42,926 nucleotides of DNA, from assembly GCA_045531685.1 (NCBI GenBank), contig JAZSEL010000063.1:1-42926 (forward strand). Direction: 5' to 3'. The position numbers and the translations under genes were made by a program. Origin of the DNA: RGIG8767 sp045531685. Lineage in GTDB: Bacteria > Bacillota > Clostridia > Lachnospirales > Lachnospiraceae. Below the pieces are notes generated by a model. That model ran no database searches. It was given only the letters and a program-made list of their open reading frames with translations, and had not been told where the DNA came from. Shown here piece by piece: positions 26,745 through 33,332 of this stretch (positions are counted from its first letter, which is position 1; the number at the start of each line of letters is the position of its first letter).

Positions 26745-26773
26745 ATTATAGAATAAGATATACAGAAAAGCAA
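26745..26773 (-). promoter_or_regulatory. Sigma-A-type promoter of ruvAB
   Basis: The minus strand reads TTGCTT (26773-26768), a 17-bp spacer and a perfect TATAAT (26750-26745). The predicted start near 26738 gives a leader of about 58 nt before ruvA. Confidence 0.8.
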
Positions 26774-26783
26774 GCATTTTTGC

Positions 26784-26795
26784 GAACAAATGTTC
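26784..26795. promoter_or_regulatory. LexA (SOS) box upstream of ruvAB
   Basis: GAACAAATGTTC is an exact match to the Gram-positive LexA/DinR core GAAC-N4-GTTC, in flanking CGAAC...GTTCT. It is centred about 16 bp upstream of the -35 hexamer of the ruvA promoter. ruvAB is a classical SOS target, so repression by LexA and induction by DNA damage is expected. Confidence 0.85.
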
Positions 26796-26910
26796 TCCAA
26801 TTATGAAATGACATATTATTTTTAAAATCCATAAATGCCTTAAGTGAAAAATTATTCTTATTTTTAGTGTGGCCATTGAAACGGCAACTCCATATTTCTT
26901 TTCACATAAA

Positions 26911-26936
26911 AAACCGGTACATAATCCATGTACCGG
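26911..26936. terminator. Terminator of leuCD
   Basis: A perfect 9-bp stem CCGGTACAT / ATGTACCGG with a 5-nt loop, followed by six T on the minus strand. It is 7 bp past the leuD stop codon. Confidence 0.9.
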
Positions 26937-26943
26937 CATTTTA

Positions 26944-27432
26944 TTATTTTGCATTAATATAGTTAATCAAGCCTTCGGAGTCAATAATCTTCTGCATAAA
27001 TTCAGGGAATGGCTGACCCTTGTATTCTTCATTCTTAGTGTTGTTTTTGATGATACCTGTATCAAAATCAATCTCAACATCATCACCCTCTTCGATTCTC
27101 TCAGAAGCTTCCTTACATTCAATAATCGGAAGTCCGATATTGATGGCATTACGATAGAAAATTCTGGCAAAAGTCTCTGCAATTACACAGGAAATACCAC
27201 TTGCCTTAATGGCAATCGGTGCATGCTCTCTGGAAGAACCGCAACCAAAATTCTTGGTGGCAACCATAATATCGCCTGCATTCATTTTCTTATGGAAATC
27301 AGCATCGATATCTTCCATACAATGGGCTGCCAGTTCCGCAGGATCGGAAGAGTTTAAATATCTGGCCGGGATAATTACGTCTGTATCAACATTATCACCG
27401 TATTTAATTACTTTACCATGTGCATTTTTCAT
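26944..27432 (-). CDS. leuD: 3-isopropylmalate dehydratase small subunit
   Basis: A 162-residue LeuD of the short, archaeal/clostridial type. It forms the swivel domain that pairs with LeuC to isomerise 2- and 3-isopropylmalate in leucine synthesis. Signatures are GDNVDTDVIIPARYL near the start, NFGCGSSREHAP near residue 60, and NAINIGLPIIEC. The ribosome site AGGAGAT precedes ATG 27432. It is 76 bp downstream of leuC and ends at a strong terminator, so leuCD is a two-gene unit here. leuA and leuB are not in the window. Confidence 0.96.
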   Translation of the reverse strand: MKNAHGKVIKYGDNVDTDVIIPARYLNSSDPAELAAHCMEDIDADFHKKMNAGDIMVATKNFGCGSSREHAPIAIKASGISCVIAETFARIFYRNAINIGLPIIECKEASERIEEGDDVEIDFDTGIIKNNTKNEEYKGQPFPEFMQKIIDSEGLINYINAK

Positions 27433-27508
27433 TTTATAACTATCTCCTATTATCTAAATATTCCGAAGAAAACCCAGGCATTCTTCGATATGAATTTAAT
27501 TTCACAAA

Positions 27509-28771
27509 TTATAATTCTTCAGGGGAAGAAATCTTACCCGTAATTGCACTTGCAGCAGCAACTGCCGGTGATGCCAAATAGATTTCAGAAGTAATATGTC
27601 CCATACGTCCTACGAAATTACGGTTCGTTGTAGACACACATCTTTCATTTTCAGCTAAGATTCCCATGTAACCACCAAGACATGGTCCGCAAGTAGGTGT
27701 TGACACTACTGCACCTGCTTCGATGAAAGTAGTTACCCAACCTTCTTCGATGGCTTTTAAGTAAATCTTCTGTGTGGCAGGGATAATAATGCAACGGAGT
27801 CCGGTTTTCACCTTCTTGCCCTTTAAAATCTCAGCTGCAATTCTTAAATCCTCTTCACGTCCGTTTGTACAAGAGCCGATTACAACCTGATCAATTACCA
27901 CATCTTCTGTAATCTCATCAATCGTCTTAGTATTTTCAGGCAAATGAGGGAACGCAATGGTTGGACGAAGTGTACTTAAATCAATCGTAATTACTTCATC
28001 ATATTCGGCGTCTTCATCTGCTTCGTATACAACCGGAGTCTTCATGGAATGTTCCTTCATGTACTGCTTTGTCAGTTCATCAACAGGGAAAATACCATTC
28101 TTTCCGCCGGCTTCAATTGCCATATTTGCAATGGTAAAACGGTCATCCATTGTAAGATAATCAATACCGTCACCAACAAATTCCATCGATTTATATAATG
28201 CACCATCTACACCAATCATACCAATGATGTGAAGAATAATGTCTTTACCGCTTATGTATGGTGCAGGCTTTCCTGTTAAAACAAATTTAATTGCAGACGG
28301 AACCTTAAACCACGCCTTACCGGTTGCCATACCGGCAGCCATATCCGTACTTCCGACACCTGTTGAGAACACACCAAGGGCACCATAGGTACATGTATGA
28401 GAGTCTGCTCCGATTACTACATCACCTGCTACTACCAACCCTTTTTCCGGTAATAATGCATGCTCGATACCCATCTGACCAACTTCAAAATAGTTGGTAA
28501 TATTATTCTTATATGCAAATTCACGTACGCATTTGCAGTGCTCTGCTGATTTGATATCCTTATTTGGTACAAAATGGTCCGGAACCAACGCAATCTTATC
28601 CTTATCAAACACACCGTCAACCTTCATCTTTTCCATTTCATGAATGGCTACCGGGCTGGTAATATCATTACCAAGTACCAAATCCAAGTCCGCTTCAATC
28701 AACTGTCCTGCTACAACGCTTTCCAGTCCTGCATGAGCCGCTAAGATTTTCTGAGTCATTGTCATTGCCAT
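27509..28771 (-). CDS. leuC: 3-isopropylmalate dehydratase large subunit
   Basis: A 420-residue LeuC of the aconitase superfamily. The [4Fe-4S] ligands are in VIGSCTNGR and in TPTCGPCLGGYMG. The N-terminal region has HAGLESVVAGQ and VPDHFVPN, and the substrate loop ADSHTCTYGALG is intact. The true start is ATG 28771 (MAMTMTQKI), which follows GGAGG by eight bases; the longer frame to 28810 begins about at the predicted transcription start and cannot be translated from that promoter. LeuC and LeuD together form the isomerase. Upstream lie an extended -10 promoter and a pair of LysR-type operator dyads, pointing to activation by the divergent regulator. Confidence 0.96.
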   Translation of the reverse strand: MAMTMTQKILAAHAGLESVVAGQLIEADLDLVLGNDITSPVAIHEMEKMKVDGVFDKDKIALVPDHFVPNKDIKSAEHCKCVREFAYKNNITNYFEVGQMGIEHALLPEKGLVVAGDVVIGADSHTCTYGALGVFSTGVGSTDMAAGMATGKAWFKVPSAIKFVLTGKPAPYISGKDIILHIIGMIGVDGALYKSMEFVGDGIDYLTMDDRFTIANMAIEAGGKNGIFPVDELTKQYMKEHSMKTPVVYEADEDAEYDEVITIDLSTLRPTIAFPHLPENTKTIDEITEDVVIDQVVIGSCTNGREEDLRIAAEILKGKKVKTGLRCIIIPATQKIYLKAIEEGWVTTFIEAGAVVSTPTCGPCLGGYMGILAENERCVSTTNRNFVGRMGHITSEIYLASPAVAAASAITGKISSPEEL

Positions 28772-28816
28772 AAATCTATCCTCCAAAAAATAATTGTTTA
28801 CCTTTTTCACATTGCC

Positions 28817-28822
28817 ATTATA
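28817..28822 (-). promoter_or_regulatory. Extended -10 promoter of leuCD
   Basis: The minus strand reads TGT-TATAAT, a perfect hexamer with the TGn extension and only a poor -35 (TTTTTC region), which is typical of a promoter that needs an activator. The start would be near 28810, 39 nt before the leuC ATG. Confidence 0.7.
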
Positions 28823-28847
28823 ACAAAATGGTCCCTATCGAAAAAAT

Positions 28848-28882
28848 ACATGTTATTCATGTTTACTATAACTTCGCGTTAT
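28848..28882. promoter_or_regulatory. Paired LysR-type operator dyads at the leuC promoter
   Basis: Two 15-bp dyads with 5-bp spacers: ATAAC-ttcgc-GTTAT (28868-28882), which contains the LysR-type T-N11-A core, and ACATG-ttatt-CATGT (28848-28862). Their centres are 20 bp apart (two helical turns) and lie at about -65 and -45 from the predicted leuC start. These match the recognition and activation sites of a LysR-type regulator. The divergent LysR gene is the natural candidate. Confidence 0.6.
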
Positions 28883-28959
28883 GATAAAATTTGGTTGTAT
28901 AACTAATAATGTGGTTTGTATTTATACATTTAAATTGTAAAAAGTTATTTCAATAGGCG

Positions 28960-29228
28960 TACCTACCGGAAACCTAATATTGAAGGTATCGTAGGTATTG
29001 ATTTCATGGGGTTTTTAATGTTTACCTACTAGATTGCATGATGATAAAACTTAGTAGGCATCATGCATAACCAATTTGATATGTATCAGATTAAATTACC
29101 TACTTTTTATGATAATAAAAAGTTTAGTAGGTATTATTAAGTTTAAAAAATATAATCTATTCATTTTTATGTAAACTAATGCAAAGAAATTACCTACTAA
29201 TTTCCTTCATAAGTAATCTTGGTAGGTA
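28960..29228. repeat. Four spaced dyads TACCTAC-N24-GTAGGTA, helically phased
   Basis: Four units of 37-38 bp at 28960-28997, 29023-29060, 29097-29133 and 29191-29228. Each has arms TACCTAC(TA) and (TA)GTAGGTA (one base off in unit 2) around an unconserved interior. The eight half-site centres are separated by 31, 32, 31, 43, 30, 64 and 31 bp, close to 3, 3, 3, 4, 3, 6 and 3 helical turns. This fills the leuC-lysR gap beyond the LysR operators. Unit 3 also holds a 9-bp inner hairpin ACTTTTTAT / ATAAAAAGT. I do not recognise the motif. Confidence 0.8.
29151..29156 (+). promoter_or_regulatory. Possible -10 of the LysR gene
   Basis: TATAAT lies 115 bp before the LysR start codon, with TAGGTA (inside the right arm of dyad unit 3) at 17-bp spacing as a poor -35. 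If used, unit 3 overlaps the promoter and unit 4 lies in the transcribed leader. Confidence 0.35.
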
Positions 29229-29270
29229 AAATTGATTTACATAACTCAAAAAGGAAGGAATTACAACAAT

Positions 29271-30164
29271 ATGGAAAATAATTTAAACTTATATTACATC
29301 TTCTACGCCGTAGCCAAAGCTAAAAACATTTCCGGAGCAGCCAAGGAACTCTATATCAGCCAGCCGGCTATCAGTAAGGCAATTTCCAAATTGGAGCAGA
29401 ATCTGGATACTACTCTTTTTATCCGTAATTCACGTGGTGTATGCCTTACAACCGAAGGCGAAATGCTTTACGAACAGGTACATACTGCATTTAACTGCAT
29501 CCGTACCGGCGAAGAAAAGATCCGGCTCTCAAACGAACTGGGTATGGGACATTTATCAATCGGTGTCAGTACTACTCTTTGTAAGTATGTTCTTTTGCCA
29601 TACTTAAAAGAATTTACGGCAAAGAACCCGCATGTTCAGATTAGTATCTCATGTCAATCATCCAGCGAAACCCTGGACGCTTTGAATAACAATACCATTG
29701 ATATCGGTTTAATTGGTTACCCGGATTCCAAGCATAATCTGGAATTGCTTCCGGTTATGGAAATTCACGATACCTTTGTTACCACCGACAATTACCTGAA
29801 CAATTTTAAAAAACGAGATTCTCTTGTAAAAGAATCCATTATTAAAAATGCAACCTTCATCATGTTAAATAAAGAAAACATGACCCGAAAACATGTTGAT
29901 GCCAACCTATCCGCTGCTTCTATCGAACTTAACAACATCATTGAAGCCAGCAACATGGACTTACTGATTGAATTCTGTAAAACAGACTTAGGTATTGCCT
30001 GTGTACTACGTGAATTTGTCCTTGATGAACTCAAATCAGGAATCTTAAAAGAAGTCCGGATTCTTAAGAATCCTCCGGGACGAAACATCGGATTTGCATA
30101 CCATCCACAGACAGTTAAAGATAATCCAAGTTTAGGTCTTTTCTTAGATATGATGAAAGAATAA
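29271..30164 (+). CDS. LysR family transcriptional regulator
   Basis: A 297-residue LysR-type regulator. The N-terminal winged helix-turn-helix is canonical (LYYIFYAVAKAKNISGAAKELYISQPAISKAISKLEQNL, quoted in part: GAAKELYISQPAISKAI), and the effector-binding domain begins near residue 90 (GHLSIGVSTTLCKYVLLPYL). ATG 29271 is taken as the start, since AAGGAAGGA precedes it and the HTH begins directly; a longer frame from 29232 would run through the ribosome site. It is divergent from leuCD across 500 bp, the usual place for a LysR activator of the neighbouring operon. Its effector is unknown; a leucine-pathway intermediate is a reasonable inference. Confidence 0.92.
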   Translation: MENNLNLYYIFYAVAKAKNISGAAKELYISQPAISKAISKLEQNLDTTLFIRNSRGVCLTTEGEMLYEQVHTAFNCIRTGEEKIRLSNELGMGHLSIGVSTTLCKYVLLPYLKEFTAKNPHVQISISCQSSSETLDALNNNTIDIGLIGYPDSKHNLELLPVMEIHDTFVTTDNYLNNFKKRDSLVKESIIKNATFIMLNKENMTRKHVDANLSAASIELNNIIEASNMDLLIEFCKTDLGIACVLREFVLDELKSGILKEVRILKNPPGRNIGFAYHPQTVKDNPSLGLFLDMMKE

Positions 30165-30204
30165 CTTACCAAAAACAATACATTAGAAATCTCAAAAAAT
30201 CAAA

Positions 30205-30251
30205 AAATATGTCCCCTCCTTACTATATGTCAGTAAGGAAAGGACATATTT
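30205..30251. terminator. Bidirectional terminator after LysR
   Basis: AAATATGTCC / GGACATATTT (10 bp) with an inner CCTTACT / AGTAAGG stem (7 bp) and a 7-nt loop, followed by TTATTT on the plus strand and flanked by A-runs for the minus strand. It separates LysR from the convergent EFR1 pseudogene. Confidence 0.85.
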
Positions 30252-31094
30252 TTATTTAGACAAATCTATTTCTTTTCTATCAATCATCAAGTCTTTTGCA
30301 CTGATACATGGATGATGATATCGTTTCCTCTTTTCAGGAAGACATAGTATTTTACTAATCAGTGTATCAAGTTCCTTATATGCCTGAGGTATCTTAAACT
30401 GTATCGCTTTTGTCGGACAATATGCAACACAGGCATTACAGCCATGACAGTGATGGTTCCACTGTGGACGCTTATCTTCCATAGTGATATTGCGGTTAGG
30501 ACATACCTTTTCACAAATTCCACAGCCTTTACATCTGTCATCGGTATAAAAACCTTTGTCATATTCATTTTCTACTGCCAAATAGGGACCCATTACCTTA
30601 GGAAATCGTCTACGAGTCATTGATGACATATGTGGATATTTTCTAAGCTTTCTTTTGCAAAGTTCCACACCGGCCTTTTGTATTTGTTTATCCATATACG
30701 GAATCATGATTTTTTCAGGCGGAAATGGCGGGTATGCTATACACTGACTGGCAACACATCTTATGGCACGTCCGTAATCCAAACGTGCTCCTTTTTCTTT
30801 CAAAATCCCATCCACCGTTTCAAAGCTTTTTCCAAGCACTGCTATATATGTAGTTATCATGAAAATATATGCATTGGAATTAACATTCAATTGCTTGATA
30901 AAATCTTTAAATTTTCCCGGTACATCCTATTCATACACCGGACAAACAAATCCAATTACGTCTGCATCTTCTGCAGACACCATTTCCGGATTACACCTAA
31001 CGGATACCAGTTCCGCTCCACCAAGCATTTCAGCAATTCTGTTTGCTGTATATAAACTGTTTCCGGTTCCGCTATAATAATAAATTTTTTTCAT
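30252..31094 (-). pseudogene. EFR1 family flavodoxin-ferredoxin protein, interrupted by in-frame TAG
   Basis: The reading frame from ATG 31094 encodes a flavodoxin-like start (KKIYYYSGTGNSLYTANRIAEML, quoted in part: YYYSGTGNSLYTA is the FMN phosphate loop). It runs to VIGFVCPVYE and then meets TAG at 30927-30929, codon 56, before continuing in the same frame as DVPGKFKDFIKQL. Relatives carry an aromatic residue, often Trp, here (PVYxWxxP), so TGG to TAG is the likely change. The rest is intact: two [4Fe-4S] ferredoxin motifs, CKGCGICEKVCP and CHGCNACVAYCP, near residues 188 and 219 of the full frame. The part after the stop has no ATG with a ribosome site at a sensible place. The full length would be 280 residues. 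It is either a recent pseudogene, a read-through case or a sequence error. Confidence 0.8.
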
Positions 31095-31187
31095 ACGCAC
31101 AAATTCCCCTTACTATTTTTCCCTCTTTTTATTGTTCACATTCATCATGTGCAAGATGCTTCTTCCATTCTCCCATTTCACCCGACT

Positions 31188-32018
31188 CTATCTAACAAAT
31201 GGTTCCTTAATGGTTTTATCCAACAAATCGTCATAGGCATCCACTTTTCTAAATGTATTTCCCATCATTTCCCTATTTCGATATTCACGGATTGCACCCA
31301 TGTCAAAATCCGCATAGAAAATACCTTCTGTCATTTCATCAGCTAACATAACTGTGCTATCAACACATCTTCCCTCTCTATCCCAACAAATCGGACTATA
31401 TGCACAGGAAGATCCGGCATTGTTACCATTTGGATTTGCCATTGCCACCGCAACCATATTTTCATATGCCCTTGTAGAAAGAGCCTGGATTCGTGGTTTC
31501 ATTGAGCCACAATCATTTGGTACAAGAATAACCTCTGCCCCTTTTAACATTAATATTCTTGCACTCTCCGGATACTCACGGTCATAACAAATCATGATGC
31601 CTAACTGTATTCCTTCGAAATCACACACTTTAAATTCAGTTCCCGATTCAACTGTTTTTTCATCTGCAAAATCACAAGTATGTACTTTGGAATATTTCAT
31701 CAATATTTCACCAGTCTTATTGATAACAAAAGCCGAATTTTGCGGTTGTGTTTTTCCTTTTGTAAATGAAGTGAGAACTACACCAATATTGTATTCTTTC
31801 GCCTTTTCACAAATCTGAACAATTCTTACATCATCATCAGAAATGCTCTTTTCATATGTCATAGGCAAATCATAGCCCGTAATATAACACTCCGGCAACA
31901 AAAGAATATCCGCATTATTTTCTGCAGCCTCTTTCATTGTTTCTATAATCGTTTCAATATTTTTATCTACTTGTGCATTCGTGGCACGTTTTTGTAATAT
32001 TGCTACTTTAAACAGCAT
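31188..32018 (-). CDS. Carbon-nitrogen hydrolase (nitrilase superfamily)
   Basis: A 276-residue nitrilase-superfamily amidase with the full Glu-Lys-Cys triad: Glu in LLPECYITGYD, Lys in KYSKVHTCD and Cys in IMICYDREYPE. The spacing fits the superfamily. The start is ATG 32018 (MLFKVAILQ), seven bases after GAGGTG; an upstream ATG at 32054 is not conserved. It likely cleaves an amide or carbamoyl group from a small molecule. The family includes N-carbamoyl and omega-amidase types, and the sequence alone does not select one. It lies in a run of unrelated minus-strand genes. Confidence 0.88.
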   Translation of the reverse strand: MLFKVAILQKRATNAQVDKNIETIIETMKEAAENNADILLLPECYITGYDLPMTYEKSISDDDVRIVQICEKAKEYNIGVVLTSFTKGKTQPQNSAFVINKTGEILMKYSKVHTCDFADEKTVESGTEFKVCDFEGIQLGIMICYDREYPESARILMLKGAEVILVPNDCGSMKPRIQALSTRAYENMVAVAMANPNGNNAGSSCAYSPICWDREGRCVDSTVMLADEMTEGIFYADFDMGAIREYRNREMMGNTFRKVDAYDDLLDKTIKEPFVR

Positions 32019-32101
32019 AAGCACCTCGCGTCTTTGATATATACACTGATACACTTGTCCATCTGCGTTATATCTAAATATACTTTTTTCATTGTGTACC
32101 C

Positions 32102-32554
32102 CTATCTATGTACATACATCCTTGTCATTTCCGGTTCACCATCTCCCTGAACCATACACAGAAATTCCCAGCCGTATCTTTCGTAGAATCCTACATGGTT
32201 TGAAATAAGATATATTGGTGTAATACCTTTTTCTTTCATATCCGCAACAACCATATTCAGCAATTTACCCGAAATCCCTTGCTTGCGATATTCTTCTTCC
32301 GTATAAACGGCACATATATTCGGAGAAAGGTCCTTTCTGTCATGGAAATCATTTTCAATGACTCCCATTCCACCAACAATTTTTTCTCCATCCAGGCACA
32401 AATACCAGCCATAGTCTGTTTCATGATTCAAATATGCGTCCATGCATTCTAAGTAAGCCTCTTTAGGCACGCCCCATTTATTGTGAAACCATTCTGCCGC
32501 TTTATCTTTCAGCATTGGTTCTTCCATTAATGTAATATATCTATATTTTCCCAT
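32102..32554 (-). CDS. GNAT family N-acetyltransferase
   Basis: A 150-residue GNAT protein. The acetyl-CoA binding motif A is CAVYTEEEYRKQGISGKLLNMVV (Q/RxxGxG/A type, here RKQGIS), preceded by the beta strand IVGGMGVIENDF, and the C-terminal part has ISNHVGFYERYGWEFL. The N terminus (LKDKAAEWFHNKWGVP) resembles a subgroup of uncharacterised Firmicutes acetyltransferases with a WF-x-KW motif. The acceptor is unknown. The ribosome site GGGAGA precedes ATG 32554. Confidence 0.88.
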   Translation of the reverse strand: MGKYRYITLMEEPMLKDKAAEWFHNKWGVPKEAYLECMDAYLNHETDYGWYLCLDGEKIVGGMGVIENDFHDRKDLSPNICAVYTEEEYRKQGISGKLLNMVVADMKEKGITPIYLISNHVGFYERYGWEFLCMVQGDGEPEMTRMYVHR

Positions 32555-32571
32555 TACAATCTCCCATATAC

Positions 32572-32606
32572 AGAACTAAGCCGAACAAAATATCCGGCTT
32601 AGTTCT
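32572..32606. repeat. 12-bp perfect inverted repeat after DUF1062
   Basis: AGAACTAAGCCG (32572-32583) and CGGCTTAGTTCT (32595-32606) are perfect complements around an 11-nt loop. The right arm touches the last base of the DUF1062 stop codon. No T-run follows on either strand, so it is not a standard terminator; it may protect or terminate the transcript inefficiently. Confidence 0.7.
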
Positions 32607-32902
32607 CATCTTAATTCAGCATTATTTCTCTTTAAAAAATCTATATCATTACCATATTTTGAAGCAAGCTCGTAGTCATTCTCCATAAAAAGCTCATACT
32701 CATCCTGTTTTATCTTTGAAGGTTTTATCCTTTCATATATGGAAAGATTCCAAGAATGTTTGCATTTCTTACATCTGTATATTAGCCAGACATCAATTCG
32801 ATTTCCATTTGCATTCACTCTGAACTTACCGGAATTGATAAATTCCTGTTTCTTTCCACATCCACCACAGCGATGATACACTTTTACTGTTGGTACACTC
32901 AC
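32606..32902 (-). CDS. DUF1062 domain protein, apparently shortened
   Basis: A 98-residue zinc-ribbon-like protein with CGGCG and CKKCKHSW knuckles near residues 12 and 44, and the DUF1062 signature FINSGKFRVNANGNRIDVWLIYRC. Family members known to me are about twice as long, with a C-terminal half missing here, so this is a natural short form or a truncated copy. It starts with GTG 32902, overlapping the CD3324 gene by 4 bp (GTGA), a tight translational coupling. The function of the family is unknown. The perfect inverted repeat begins at its stop codon. Confidence 0.78.
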   Translation of the reverse strand: MSVPTVKVYHRCGGCGKKQEFINSGKFRVNANGNRIDVWLIYRCKKCKHSWNLSIYERIKPSKIKQDEYELFMENDYELASKYGNDIDFLKRNNAELR

Positions 32903-33180
32903 GCAACTGAACCATCCATATGATGAGATGTCCTTACAATTCTTTGTATGCTCTTTACGGACAGTGAATACTCATCAGCAAGCAGCTTTATCGCAGTTCC
33001 GGTCTTATGCTTATTGCATATTTCCTGATTACGGTTATTATAATACTGCCTTGTTTTAGTCTCACTTCCCCAAACTTTTTTCTCTTTACACGGAATATAT
33101 ATACTTTTTCCACTTACATATTGCTGAATAGTTTCTATTAATTCTTTAGGCAGAACATCTTCTGCACATATATAGCTCAT
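32899..33180 (-). CDS. CD3324 family protein (Mor-like helix-turn-helix)
   Basis: A 93-residue protein of the CD3324 type. It opens MSYICAEDVLPKELIETIQQYVSG, with KSIYIPCKE, then a C-terminal helix-turn-helix (GTAIKLLADEYSLSVKSIQRIVR) like the Mor/C transcription activator fold. It probably binds DNA, though family targets are unknown. The ribosome site AGGAGGATTGAA is strong. It is coupled to DUF1062 by a 4-bp overlap and preceded by a 9-codon ORF and alternative hairpins, suggesting regulated expression of the pair. Confidence 0.8.
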   Translation of the reverse strand: MSYICAEDVLPKELIETIQQYVSGKSIYIPCKEKKVWGSETKTRQYYNNRNQEICNKHKTGTAIKLLADEYSLSVKSIQRIVRTSHHMDGSVA

Positions 33181-33213
33181 TTCAATCCTCCTATATTTTG
33201 TGGGGATTCATCC

Positions 33214-33255
33214 GAGCTTAACTATTCATTTTATTTTAAGCTCAGACTACTGAGC
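33214..33255 (-). promoter_or_regulatory. Mutually exclusive hairpins in the CD3324 leader
   Basis: Two stems compete for one segment. GCTCAG / CTGAGC (33255-33250 with 33245-33240, 4-nt loop) covers the stop of the 9-codon ORF. GAGCTTAA / TTAAGCTC (33243-33236 with 33221-33214) needs the same bases. This is the geometry of a translation-controlled switch ahead of CD3324-DUF1062; no T-run follows, so any control would act on translation or RNA stability. Confidence 0.45.
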
Positions 33256-33276
33256 GATAACATATCTTCTACGCAT
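33247..33276 (-). CDS. Candidate 9-residue leader peptide
   Basis: ATG 33276 to TAG 33247 encodes MRRRYVIAQ. AGGAGGAG lies five bases before the ATG, one of the strongest ribosome sites in the window, which is hard to explain for a random ORF. It sits 66 bp before CD3324, with its stop inside a hairpin. Arg-x-Arg runs recall drug-arrest leader peptides, but no resistance gene follows. It could also be the relic start of a lost gene. Confidence 0.45.
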   Translation of the reverse strand: MRRRYVIAQ

Positions 33277-33332
33277 AAAAACTCCTCCTATAATTATACT
33301 AACATTATCAGTTTACCTATTTAAGGAAAAAA

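Noticed and set aside
26739..26954. A 71-codon minus-strand frame between ruvA and leuD
   Set aside because: It runs across the leuCD terminator, the LexA box and the ruvA promoter, and its composition looks non-coding.
29023..29228. The spaced TACCTAC repeats as a CRISPR array or T-box leader
   Set aside because: The repeat arms are only 7-9 bp and inverted within each unit, with irregular gaps between units, unlike CRISPR. No specifier loop or AGGGTGG-type antiterminator motif of a T-box is present on either strand.
30252..30890. The ferredoxin part of EFR1 as an independent gene starting at 30890
   Set aside because: The frame there begins with TTG inside a conserved flavodoxin segment and has no ribosome site. 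Upstream sequence in the same frame is clearly homologous, so one interrupted gene explains it better.
31137..31151. Small dyad CACAT-TCATC-ATGTG between the nitrilase and EFR1 genes
   Set aside because: A single 15-bp dyad in the 93-bp gap with no other operator signals; too little to call a site.
33276..33290. Calling the 9-codon ORF a macrolide-resistance leader
   Set aside because: The Arg-run resembles known arrest peptides, but the genes behind it are not resistance genes. It is reported only as a candidate leader peptide.
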